A DNA stretch of 33,414 bases from an uncultured Pseudomonadota bacterium (GTDB lineage Bacteria; Pseudomonadota; Gammaproteobacteria; Steroidobacterales; Steroidobacteraceae), in NCBI GenBank assembly GCA_903908265.1, contig CAIVRI010000042.1:1-33414 (forward strand), given 5' to 3'. Each line of letters starts with the position of its first letter. Within the stretch, counting starts at the first letter, position 1. Positions 5,508 through 13,918 of the stretch are shown here, piece after piece. The position numbers and the translations under genes were made by a program. The notes under the pieces were generated by a model. That model saw only the letters and a program-made list of their open reading frames with translations, had not been told where the DNA came from and did not search any database.

Positions 5508-8267
5508 CTAGTGTGCCTCGTCCCAATTGCGGCCGACCCCGACGCTGACCTCCAGGGGTACACGCAGCGCGGCGGCACCCACCATGAGGGTGGTGAGGCG
5601 CTCGCGCACCGAGTCGACTGCGCCTTCATCGACTTCTAACACGAGTTCGTCGTGCACTTGCATGATCAGCGTGGCCGGTGCCGCGCTGGTTTGAATCCAC
5701 GAGTCGACCGCCAGCATTGCGCGCTTGATGATATCGGCTGCCGTCCCTTGCATCGGCGCGTTGATGGCTGCCCGCTCCGCGTATTGCTGCAACTGCTTGT
5801 TACGAGCGCGGATGTCCGGCAAATACAACCGTCGACCCTCGACGGTTTCGACATAGCCCATCTCCCGCGCCCGCGCCCGCGTCTCGTCCATATAGCGACG
5901 CACGCTGGGGTAGCGATCAAAATAGCGGTCGATGTATTGCTGCGCTTCTGGGCGGCTGACGTCGAGACGTCCCGCCAACCCAAAGGCGGACATGCCATAC
6001 ATCAGCCCGAAGTTAATGGCCTTGGCTGCACGACGTTGTTCGCCCGTCACCGCTGATGGGATCACACCGAACATTTCTGCTGCGGTCGCTTCGTGGACGT
6101 CGCGCCCTTCGGCAAAGGCGCTCAGCAGACCGGTATCGCCAGATAGATGCGCCATGATGCGCAACTCAATCTGGGAATAATCCGCAGCCATAATGAGCCG
6201 ACCGGCTGGCGCCACGAATGCTTGGCGGATACGACGGCCTTCCGGTGTGCGGATCGGTATGTTCTGGAGATTGGGGTCAGACGAGGACAACCGCCCCGTT
6301 GCGGTCACTGCCTGATGATACGAAGTATGGATGCGACCGGTCTTTGGATGTACTTGAGCGGCCAGCGACTCAGTATAGGTGCCGCGTAATTTTGCCAGCC
6401 CCCGATACGCCAAAATCAATTTGGGCAGGGGATGCGTGCCGGCCAGTTCCTCCAGCACGTCTTCCGCCGTCGAGGGTTGGCCGGTGGGCGTTCGTCGCAC
6501 CACGGGAATGGCGAGCCGTTCAAATAAGATTTGTTGCAGTTGCTTGGGCGAGTCCAAATTGAAGGGGCCGCCGGCCAGGGTGTGGGCTTCGCTCTCCAAT
6601 TCGGTCAGTCGGCGCCCGAACTCATTGCCGAGTGCGCGCAGAAACGCGGGGTCGACCCGGACGCCGGTACGCTCCATGCGGGCCAGTACCCGGGCGACGG
6701 GCTGTTCGAGGGTTTCGTAAAGCGCCAACAAGCGCGGCTCTTGCACGAGTTTGCTATACAGCAGCGCATGCAAGCGCAGGGTAACGTCCGCATCTTCGGC
6801 CGCATAAGGCGCCGCCGTTTCAATAGGCACTTGATCAAAACTGATCTGCTTGGCGCCCTTGCCAGCGACCTCCTCGTACTTGACCGTGGTGGTGCCCAGA
6901 TAGTGCTGCGCCAGCGAGTCCATGTCGTGCCGGGTGGCGACGGAGTCGAGGACGTACGACTCGAGCATGGTGTCGAAGCGCGCGCCTTCGAGTTGTATGC
7001 CCGCATTGGCCAGTACGTGGGTGTCGAATTTGCCGTGCTGTAACACTTTGATCCGTTGAGAATCTTCGAGCAGAGGTTTCAATTGACCCAATACGAGTTC
7101 GGCGGACAACTGGTCTGGCGCACCTGGATAACGATGTCTGATGGGTACGTAGGCCGCAATGCCAGGCGCCGTGGCAAAGGACACCCCGACGATTTCGGTG
7201 GTGATGTAGTCCAGCGAGGTGGTTTCCGTATCGAAGGCGAAGTGAGGCGCCGCCACAAGGCGGGCGATCCAGGACGCCAATTTTGGCTCGTCGCACACCG
7301 TTTCGTAGTGTCGGGGTGCGGCCAGCATCGCGGTGATTGCCGGGTCTTGCGGCGCCGCGGTGGGCGCGGCGGTATCGGTGCTCGCTGGTGGCGCCATGGG
7401 CGCAACGCCGGGATCCACGCCCAGTTCGCGCAACAGTCCACGGAATTCGAGGTCCCGGTAGAGCGCAGCGAGCAGGGTGGTATCCGCCGCCCGTAAGCGC
7501 AGATCCGCCGGCCCCATCGGCAGTTCGACATCGCAGCGGATCGTTGCCAGTTGTCGCGAGAGATCCAATTGCGCCAGATTTGCCCGCAGGCTTTCTCCGA
7601 CTTTGCCTTCGATCTCGGCCGCATGCGCCACGATCGCATCGATGGATCGGTACTGCGCCAACCATTTGACAGCGGTCTTAGGCCCGACCTTGGGTACTCC
7701 GGGAATGTTGTCGGAACTGTCACCGATCAACGCCAGATAGTCGACTATTTGCGTGGGATCGACCTCGAATTTGGCGCGCACACCGTTTGCGTCCATCGCG
7801 CTCCCGGTCATTGTATTGACCAAGGTGATTTGGTCATCGACCAACTGCGCCATGTCTTTGTCGCCAGTGGAAATGACGACCTGCATTCCGGCCGCCGCGG
7901 CGCGTCGGGCGAGTGTGCCGATCACGTCATCGGCTTCAACCCCTTCGATGCGCAGTAGCGGCAAACCAAGACCTTCTACTGCAGCCAGCACCGGAGCGAT
8001 CTGTGACCGCAGGTCGTCTGGCATAGGGGGGCGATGTGCCTTGTATGCCTCGAATAAATCGTCGCGAAAAGTACGGCCGGGGGCGTCAAAAACAACGGCT
8101 ATATGGGTGGGTCGCGTCTCGCGCAGAAATTTTTGCAGCATGTTGACTACCCCGAACACAGCGTTCGTGGGTTCGCCGCGGGCATTTGCAAATGGCGGCA
8201 GCGCGTGGAAGGCGCGATACAGATAGGACGAGCCGTCGACCAGATACAGTCGTTCGGTGTCGCTCAT
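5508..8267 (-). CDS. polA: DNA polymerase I
   Basis: This full-length 919-residue enzyme has three domains. The 5' nuclease (about 1-290) starts LYLVDGSSYLYRAFHAL and includes IGDSSDNIPGVPKVGPKTA. The 3'-5' proofreading domain keeps its acidic pair in FDTETTSLD (D346, E348), so proofreading should be active. The polymerase domain carries motif A DYSQIELR (D696), motif B RRAAKAINFGLMYG and motif C QVHDELVLEV (D873). It fills gaps in repair and removes Okazaki primers. The start overlaps the lptM stop by 4 bp (ATGA), making it the last gene of a thioesterase-lptM-polA operon. The candidate small RNA lies just downstream. Confidence 0.98.
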   Translation of the reverse strand: MSDTERLYLVDGSSYLYRAFHALPPFANARGEPTNAVFGVVNMLQKFLRETRPTHIAVVFDAPGRTFRDDLFEAYKAHRPPMPDDLRSQIAPVLAAVEGLGLPLLRIEGVEADDVIGTLARRAAAAGMQVVISTGDKDMAQLVDDQITLVNTMTGSAMDANGVRAKFEVDPTQIVDYLALIGDSSDNIPGVPKVGPKTAVKWLAQYRSIDAIVAHAAEIEGKVGESLRANLAQLDLSRQLATIRCDVELPMGPADLRLRAADTTLLAALYRDLEFRGLLRELGVDPGVAPMAPPASTDTAAPTAAPQDPAITAMLAAPRHYETVCDEPKLASWIARLVAAPHFAFDTETTSLDYITTEIVGVSFATAPGIAAYVPIRHRYPGAPDQLSAELVLGQLKPLLEDSQRIKVLQHGKFDTHVLANAGIQLEGARFDTMLESYVLDSVATRHDMDSLAQHYLGTTTVKYEEVAGKGAKQISFDQVPIETAAPYAAEDADVTLRLHALLYSKLVQEPRLLALYETLEQPVARVLARMERTGVRVDPAFLRALGNEFGRRLTELESEAHTLAGGPFNLDSPKQLQQILFERLAIPVVRRTPTGQPSTAEDVLEELAGTHPLPKLILAYRGLAKLRGTYTESLAAQVHPKTGRIHTSYHQAVTATGRLSSSDPNLQNIPIRTPEGRRIRQAFVAPAGRLIMAADYSQIELRIMAHLSGDTGLLSAFAEGRDVHEATAAEMFGVIPSAVTGEQRRAAKAINFGLMYGMSAFGLAGRLDVSRPEAQQYIDRYFDRYPSVRRYMDETRARAREMGYVETVEGRRLYLPDIRARNKQLQQYAERAAINAPMQGTAADIIKRAMLAVDSWIQTSAAPATLIMQVHDELVLEVDEGAVDSVRERLTTLMVGAAALRVPLEVSVGVGRNWDEAH

Positions 8268-8413
8268 TGGTGGCTGCTTGCAGGCGGCGTGAGCGGGCTG
8301 GGCAGCGCGACTTTCGGATGGGGGGCAGAAGGGCGCACGAGAGGGCCTTTATTGCCGCACGCGGCCAGACTCAGGGTAATCAAGCCAAGGGCAATCCGCA
8401 CATAAATCTTCAT
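8264..8413 (-). CDS. lptM: LptM-like (YifL) small lipoprotein
   Basis: This 49-residue protein has a lipoprotein signal (MKIYVRIALGLITLSLAAC), with lipobox LAAC at 16-19. The family hallmark follows directly after the lipidated cysteine: GNKGPL (enteric LptM has GLKGPL). The tail is Pro/Ser-rich. LptM helps the LptDE lipopolysaccharide translocon mature by promoting correct disulfides in LptD. The gene overlaps its neighbours by 4 bp on both sides: ATGA with the thioesterase stop upstream, and its TGA within the polA ATG downstream. This is unlike the common lptM-lysA-dapF context. The lipobox and GxKGPL motif make the call good for so short a gene. Confidence 0.8.
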   Translation of the reverse strand: MKIYVRIALGLITLSLAACGNKGPLVRPSAPHPKVALPSPLTPPASSHQ

Positions 8414-8847
8414 ACAGTGCTCCCACGTCGCTCCAATATTGCACTCGTCAGGCGCGAGACGGCGATCAGCTGACCGGCATCGTCGCGCAATTCAACCTGC
8501 CATACCTGACTACGCGCGCCTAATCGCAACGGTCGCGCCGTGGCCGTGACCGCGCCGGCTTTTGCCGAGCGCAGATGACTGACATTGATTTCCTGCCCCA
8601 CTACACACTGTCGGGTCGCATCAATGCAGTGTTCGCCGGCGATGCCGGCCGTGATTTCTGCAAGTGCTGCGGAGGCGCCACCGTTTAATAGTCCGTCGCC
8701 CTGGGCAAGGGCGGCAGTAATGGGCATGGTGGCGGTCAGCGACTCGTTGTCGAAGTCGGTGATTTGAATGCCCAGGTGTCGGGCCAAGCCGACGACATGG
8801 GTGCGGTTGATCTCGTGCAGATCGGGGGGGCGGGTCCAGATGCTCAT
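8410..8847 (-). CDS. Hotdog-fold thioesterase, PaaI/YdiI type
   Basis: This 145-residue single hotdog domain has the family pattern LLNGGASAALAEITAGIAG (catalytic Glu in the central helix), then GQEINVSHLRSAKAGAVTATARPL and a WQVELRDDAGQLIAVSR strand. Members hydrolyse acyl-CoA or aryl-CoA thioesters; the substrate cannot be read from the sequence. I placed the start at 8847 (MSIWTRPPDLHEIN), which gives the family length. The much longer open frame to 9771 runs antisense through the oxidoreductase gene and is not coding. It is the first gene of the operon with lptM and polA, divergent from the indolepyruvate oxidoreductase across 111 bp. Confidence 0.85.
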   Translation of the reverse strand: MSIWTRPPDLHEINRTHVVGLARHLGIQITDFDNESLTATMPITAALAQGDGLLNGGASAALAEITAGIAGEHCIDATRQCVVGQEINVSHLRSAKAGAVTATARPLRLGARSQVWQVELRDDAGQLIAVSRLTSAILERRGSTV

Positions 8848-8958
8848 GGCCGCGAGGCTACCCACCGGGCGGGCGTCCGTCCATGCCTGTCTCAAAGGCG
8901 TCTTGTGGCAGAGTATCCTTGGCGTTCCGGAGCCCCCGGCGCTTTTTGGGAGCGGTTC

Positions 8959-11900
8959 ATGCAGGTCTCGGTACAGCTCGAGGATCGCTATGCGCTGGAG
9001 CGCGGCCGGGTACTGTTGAATGGCACGCAGGCCTTGGTGCGATTGCTGCTGCTGCAAAAGGCTCGCGATACCGCTGTGGGTTTGAATACAGCGGGTTTTG
9101 TCAGCGGCTACCGCGGCTCGCCGCTCGGCGGATTGGACCTGCAGTTGGCTGCAGCGCAGCGCCACTTGGGCGCCGCTGGCGTGCATTTTGAGCCAGGCGT
9201 CAACGAAGATCTCGCGGCGACGGCGGTCTGGGGTACCCAGCAGGTGGGCTTGTTGCCTGGGGCCCGCGTCGATGGGGTATATGCGCTCTGGTATGGGAAG
9301 GGGCCGGGGGTGGACCGTTCTGGCGACCCCATGAAGCATGGTAATCGGGCCGGAACATCGCCGAATGGCGGCGTACTTGTGGTCTTTGGCGATGATCATG
9401 GTGGAAAAAGCTCTACGGTATCGCACCAGAGTGATCCGGTGTTGGCGGCACACGGGCTGCCGGTCCTGTATCCGGCTACGGTGCAAGAATTTCTCGATTT
9501 GGGGGCCCATGGTTGGGCGTTGTCTCGCTACGCGGGGGTCTGGGTGGGCTTCAAGACGGTGAATGAGACCGTCGAGGCCACGGCCACGGTGGATGTCTCC
9601 CCGGACCGTTTGTCCATCCTTACACCGGACGTGCCGACCCCGGCAGGCGGCATCCACATTCGGATTGGTTTTGATCCGCTGGGCGAAGACGTCCGGTTGC
9701 AACGACACAAAATTCCCCGTGTGTTGGCTTACGTGCGCGCGAATCGTCTGGATCGGGTCACTCACGGGCACGCCGCTCCGACGGGGCTCGGCATTGTCAC
9801 GGCCGGCAAGGCTTGGTTAGACGTCGTGAGCGCCTTGCCGTTGTTGGGTTTGGGCGATGCCCGTGCGCTTGAGCGCGCCCGACTACGGGTCTACAAGTTG
9901 GCCCTGATCAGTCCGCTGGAGCCCGAAGGCTTGGTCGAGTTTGCGCGCCACCAACACGAGATTCTCGTGATTGAGGAGAAAGTCTCGTTCGTTGAAACCC
10001 AGGCTGCGCGCGTGTTGTATGGCCTCGCCAATACCGAGCGGCCCGCGTTGTCCGGCAAAGTGGCCCCGGATGGCAGCCCGTTGCTGCCCTTGGATGTACC
10101 ACTGGATCCACAGGTCATTGCCATCGCGATCGGCCGCCGCCTGCTTGCGGGTGGCCTCGGTGATGCGGACTTGCAGCAGCGTGTTGCGCGGCTAGAGGCA
10201 GAGCTGATCGAACTCGATCAGCGTGTTGCCGTGGGTTTGTCGCGCACCCCGTATTTTTGTTCGGGCTGCCCGCATAACACCTCAACGAAGGTGCCGGAGG
10301 GCAGCATCGCGTTCGGTGGTATCGGCTGTCACACCATGGCGCTATTCATGGATCGCCATACGCTGCCACCGACCCACATGGGCGGGGAAGGCGCGAACTG
10401 GATCGGGATGGCGCCATTTACCGCAGTGCCCCACGTCTTTCAAAATCTAGGGGATGGCACTTATTTTCACAGTGGGCTGTTGGCTGTACGCGCGGCCGTC
10501 ACGGCGGGCGTCAACATCACTTACAAGGTTCTTTATAACGACGCGGTAGCAATGACGGGCGGTCAGTTGGTCGAAGGACACTTGTCGGTTGCCGAGATGA
10601 CGCAGCAGTTGCGCGCCGAGCGCATCCAGCGCATTGCGGTGGTCAGCGATGACATCGAAAAATATGGGGATGAACCTGGCTTTGTTACTGGGACAACGGT
10701 ACACCACCGGCGCGAACTGGAATCAGTCCAACAAGAATTGCGCGTCGTTCCTGGTGTCTCTGCGCTGATCTACGATCAGGTTTGTGCGACCGAAAAACGT
10801 CGTCGCCGTAAGCGCGGGCGGATGGTAGATCCGAATCGTCGCATGGTGATCAATCCGCTAGTTTGTGAGGGCTGTGGTGATTGTTCGAAACAGGCCAACT
10901 GCGTCTCCATTGAGCCACTGGAGACCGAATTTGGCCGTAAGCGGCGCATTGAGCAGTCCAGTTGCAACAAGGACTATTCGTGTGTGGAGGGGCTATGTCC
11001 TTCGTTTGTTTCCTTGACCGGTGTCCGGCCGGCGCGTCGTGCATTCAGCGTGCAGGCGCACGATCTGGCCTCGCTACCCGCGCCTACCGCGCTTACCGGT
11101 AATCGTTCTGTGTTGATCGCCGGTATTGGTGGCACGGGGGTGGTGACGGTGGGTGCGGTGCTGGCGATGGCGGCCCACCTTGAAGGGCTCGAGGCCAGCG
11201 TCTATGACATGACCGGCCTAGCTCAGAAAGGCGGCGCCGTTTTTTCGCACGTCAAAGTCGGGCCCGCCGGTCGCGGACCGGTCTCGCCACGTGTCGGTCC
11301 GATGGAGGCTGATCTTGTTCTCGGATGTGATCAGCTGGTGGCGGCGTCGACCGAAGCGCTGCGCTGTATTGGGCGCGGTACAACGCAGGTCGCGCTCAAC
11401 AAGCACCTCGTCCCGACTGCGCATTTTCAACTCAATCGCGACATTGATTTCCGCAGCGGTGAGCAGTTGGCGTGTCTTGAAGCCGCCGCCGGCATTGATG
11501 CGGTACGTGGCCTGGAGGCGACCGGCGCCAGTGGCGTTCTGCTCGGCGACGCCATTGGCGCGAACACAATGCTGTTGGGCTTTGCTTTGCAGTTGGGCTG
11601 GTTGCCTGTTGGCCTTGTGTCGCTGCAGGAGGCGATTCGCCTGAATGGGGCCGCGGTCGATTTGAATCTCACGGCGCTCGCGCTCGGTCGACTAGCGGCG
11701 GCGGATCCAGATCGCTTCGCCGCTTTGCTCTCAGGCCGTATCCGACCCGCGGCGGTGGCGCCTGCGGACCGCGCGCAACGGGCGGCATTCCTTGTGGATT
11801 ATCAGGACGCCGCGTATGCGGCGCGATATGACACCTTCGTGCAAGCGGTTGCGCAAAGAGAAGCGTCGGTTGCTCCGGGTTCGACGACGCTGACGCACGC

Positions 11901-12396
11901 GGTCGAAGTCAGTTACTTCCGCTTGCTCGCCATCAAGGATGAATTTGAAGTTGCCCGTTTGTTGACCGCCCCTGCGTTTGCGGCGCAGCTGGCCGCGGAG
12001 TTCGAGGGCGCACCGCGCCGCTCTTATCACCTCGCGCCCCCTTTGTTTGCGCGCAAAGACCCGATCTCGGGTCGGCCTCTAAAAATGGAATTCGGGCCTT
12101 GGTTCACGCCAGTGCTGCGCGGATTGGCAAGACTACGTTCGTTGCGGGGCGGTTTGCTTGACCCGTTCCGTTGGTCTAACGATCGACGACTGGATCGCGA
12201 ATTGCTTACGCAGTACGAGGCGACGATCACGGAAGTGTTGGCAACACTCGATGGCGAGCGCATCGATTTGGCTGCTGCGATTGCGGCGTTGCCGACGACG
12301 GTGCGCGGCTATGGGGTCGTGCGCGAGCAGGCGGCGCACGCGATGCAGTCGCGACGCGAAGACCTACTGAAACAATGGCGGACGGAGCGCCGTTAA
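8959..12396 (+). CDS. Indolepyruvate ferredoxin oxidoreductase, fused alpha-beta form
   Basis: This 1145-residue fusion oxidises aryl- or branched 2-oxo acids to acyl-CoA with thiamine diphosphate and iron-sulfur centres. The order is an N-terminal pyrimidine-type TPP domain (NTAGFVSGYRGSPLGG), a central TPP domain with CSGCPHNTSTKVPEGS (from about residue 434), and an Fe-S segment CEGCGDCSKQANC (from 636) with later cysteines in SSCNKDYSCVEGLC. The gamma (POR) domain begins at IAGIGGTGVVTVG (about 720), followed by a long C-terminal region. I chose the ATG at 8959 because GGAG lies just upstream and conserved sequence starts immediately; the open frame to 8764 overlaps the divergent thioesterase. 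The fused form without separate subunits is typical of aerobic proteobacteria, where it serves aromatic amino acid breakdown. The stop codon lies in the loop of the terminator. Confidence 0.93.
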   Translation: MQVSVQLEDRYALERGRVLLNGTQALVRLLLLQKARDTAVGLNTAGFVSGYRGSPLGGLDLQLAAAQRHLGAAGVHFEPGVNEDLAATAVWGTQQVGLLPGARVDGVYALWYGKGPGVDRSGDPMKHGNRAGTSPNGGVLVVFGDDHGGKSSTVSHQSDPVLAAHGLPVLYPATVQEFLDLGAHGWALSRYAGVWVGFKTVNETVEATATVDVSPDRLSILTPDVPTPAGGIHIRIGFDPLGEDVRLQRHKIPRVLAYVRANRLDRVTHGHAAPTGLGIVTAGKAWLDVVSALPLLGLGDARALERARLRVYKLALISPLEPEGLVEFARHQHEILVIEEKVSFVETQAARVLYGLANTERPALSGKVAPDGSPLLPLDVPLDPQVIAIAIGRRLLAGGLGDADLQQRVARLEAELIELDQRVAVGLSRTPYFCSGCPHNTSTKVPEGSIAFGGIGCHTMALFMDRHTLPPTHMGGEGANWIGMAPFTAVPHVFQNLGDGTYFHSGLLAVRAAVTAGVNITYKVLYNDAVAMTGGQLVEGHLSVAEMTQQLRAERIQRIAVVSDDIEKYGDEPGFVTGTTVHHRRELESVQQELRVVPGVSALIYDQVCATEKRRRRKRGRMVDPNRRMVINPLVCEGCGDCSKQANCVSIEPLETEFGRKRRIEQSSCNKDYSCVEGLCPSFVSLTGVRPARRAFSVQAHDLASLPAPTALTGNRSVLIAGIGGTGVVTVGAVLAMAAHLEGLEASVYDMTGLAQKGGAVFSHVKVGPAGRGPVSPRVGPMEADLVLGCDQLVAASTEALRCIGRGTTQVALNKHLVPTAHFQLNRDIDFRSGEQLACLEAAAGIDAVRGLEATGASGVLLGDAIGANTMLLGFALQLGWLPVGLVSLQEAIRLNGAAVDLNLTALALGRLAAADPDRFAALLSGRIRPAAVAPADRAQRAAFLVDYQDAAYAARYDTFVQAVAQREASVAPGSTTLTHAVEVSYFRLLAIKDEFEVARLLTAPAFAAQLAAEFEGAPRRSYHLAPPLFARKDPISGRPLKMEFGPWFTPVLRGLARLRSLRGGLLDPFRWSNDRRLDRELLTQYEATITEVLATLDGERIDLAAAIAALPTTVRGYGVVREQAAHAMQSRREDLLKQWRTERR

Positions 12397-12410
12397 AGGC
12401 GCTCCGTTTT
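12382..12410 (+). terminator. Intrinsic terminator containing the stop codon of the oxidoreductase
   Basis: A 10-bp perfect stem (ACGGAGCGCC/GGCGCTCCGT) encloses the loop GTTAAA, which holds the TAA stop (12394-12396). It ends in TTTT (12407-12410). It stands between convergent genes. Confidence 0.8.
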
Positions 12411-12414
12411 GGGG

Positions 12415-13818
12415 TCAGGGTTTAGCGCTCGCTAGTGAATGAATCATAGAGTCCCAGAACACCAGGCCCTGATAGTAAGACACCACCGGAATGCGTTCGT
12501 CGAGTCCATGCGAGAACGTCTCACTATCTTTCCAGAAGATGCTTTCGGTACCGTAGGTCGGAATGCCGTGGTTGCGGAAAACCGAGCCATCGGTGGCGTA
12601 AGGCACCTGTTCTGGGATTACCCGTACCGGTTCCCCGACCGATGTGGCCGCCGCCTTTTCAACGGCGGCGAGCACGTCGCTGCGCAACGGCGAGGGGTCT
12701 GATTGAATCGGCTCGTATTTGCGCGTGACGCTGATCGATGCGCCGGCGAGTCGTTGCAAAGTGGACTGCACTTCATCGGGCGGAGTACCCGGGAAGATGC
12801 GGCAGTTGATGGTGGCGGTGGCCGATTGGGGCAGCGCATTCTCGGCATGTCCGCCCTGCAGCATTGTCGCCACGCACGTGGTGCGCAACTTGCCGACATA
12901 GCCGCCGTCCCGTGATAAGGCGTCCGTCGCTTGCGCATCGTCGTGATGGGCAATGAATCGGCCCAGGTAGGTGGCGGTCTCGCCGCGTACCGTTTCACTG
13001 GCGGCCTTCAAGTCGGCTAGTGTCCAGTCATTCCAGCGCACCGGGAACGCGTAGCCCTGAATGGCCTTTAGTGCGGTGGCAAGATCATAGATCGCGTTGT
13101 CAGGACGAGGACGTGAACTGTGTCCGCCTGGGTTGGTCGCTACCAGAGAGAAGCCGACGGAATACTTCTCGGCGCCCTGCAGGAAATAATGCGATGGTTT
13201 GCCGGTCAATTCAGAAAGAACACCGCCGCCACCGTCACCGTTCAGTGCGAATTCCACGTCGACCAGATCTCGATGATTAACCACGAGATCTTCGATCGTC
13301 TCCTGCGCGGTTTCTTCGTCACCGCTGAATATGGCAATCAGGTCACGGCTGGGCACAAAACCTTCCTGTTTGAGCCGCAGCAGCGTGGCGCTGATCAAGG
13401 CTACTTCGCTTTTGATATCGAGCGTGCCGCGTCCATAGAAATAGCCATTCTCCTCGGTGAGCGTGAACGGATCTCGCTTCCAGTCGGAGCGGTTGGCTGC
13501 AACCACGTCCATATGGGCCATGAAGCCCAATGCTCGCCCACCCGAGCCGTCCCCGCGGTAGCGCACGACCAAGGAGGCGGTCTCTTTATAGGGGACGATG
13601 TGGATGTCGGCGTCGGCGAATCCCGCTTTGCGAAAACGATCCGCCAGATAGGCCGCGAGGCGAGGGACTTGGCCTTTGCCCAGCGAGGTCTCCATTTGCA
13701 CGGAGGCTGCCAGTAACGCCCGTGCATCGGCTTGGGCCTGCGGCGACAGCGGTCCGATCGCCCAGCTGCTGGTCGGGGCCAAAGAAATCGCAAAAACGAG
13801 GGCAAGGACAAGGCGCAT
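12415..13818 (-). CDS. Exported M20-family metallopeptidase
   Basis: This 467-residue protein has a signal peptide (MRLVLALVFAISLAPTSSWA, residues 1-20), so the enzyme is periplasmic. M20 zinc-site residues are present: FMAHMDVV (H102, D104), YGRGTLDIKSE (D134), FSGDEET (E168, E169) and FSHGLDERIPV near the end. A dimerisation lid domain sits between. Family members remove amino acids or acyl groups from small peptides or N-acyl amino acids. The signal peptide argues against it being a cytoplasmic arginine-pathway deacetylase. I chose the start at 13818 because it begins the signal peptide; the frame open to 14082 overlaps the divergent flavoprotein gene. It ends 19 bp from the convergent oxidoreductase gene. 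Confidence 0.88.
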   Translation of the reverse strand: MRLVLALVFAISLAPTSSWAIGPLSPQAQADARALLAASVQMETSLGKGQVPRLAAYLADRFRKAGFADADIHIVPYKETASLVVRYRGDGSGGRALGFMAHMDVVAANRSDWKRDPFTLTEENGYFYGRGTLDIKSEVALISATLLRLKQEGFVPSRDLIAIFSGDEETAQETIEDLVVNHRDLVDVEFALNGDGGGGVLSELTGKPSHYFLQGAEKYSVGFSLVATNPGGHSSRPRPDNAIYDLATALKAIQGYAFPVRWNDWTLADLKAASETVRGETATYLGRFIAHHDDAQATDALSRDGGYVGKLRTTCVATMLQGGHAENALPQSATATINCRIFPGTPPDEVQSTLQRLAGASISVTRKYEPIQSDPSPLRSDVLAAVEKAAATSVGEPVRVIPEQVPYATDGSVFRNHGIPTYGTESIFWKDSETFSHGLDERIPVVSYYQGLVFWDSMIHSLASAKP

Positions 13819-13918
13819 GGGGGGATTCCTAGGGCAGACAGGTATCCAACTATAGCGAGGTTGAACCACTCCCGCAGACCGTGCACTCTGCGTTCTTCCA
13901 AAACGTCCTCGAGTTGTC

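Noticed and set aside
8848-9771. Upstream extension of the minus-strand thioesterase frame to 453 residues
   Set aside because: It runs antisense through the oxidoreductase gene, has no family similarity, and would give a hotdog protein three times the normal length.
12415-13818. M20 enzyme as the missing N-acetylcitrulline deacetylase
   Set aside because: It has a clear signal peptide and lies outside the arginine operon, so a cytoplasmic biosynthetic role is unlikely.
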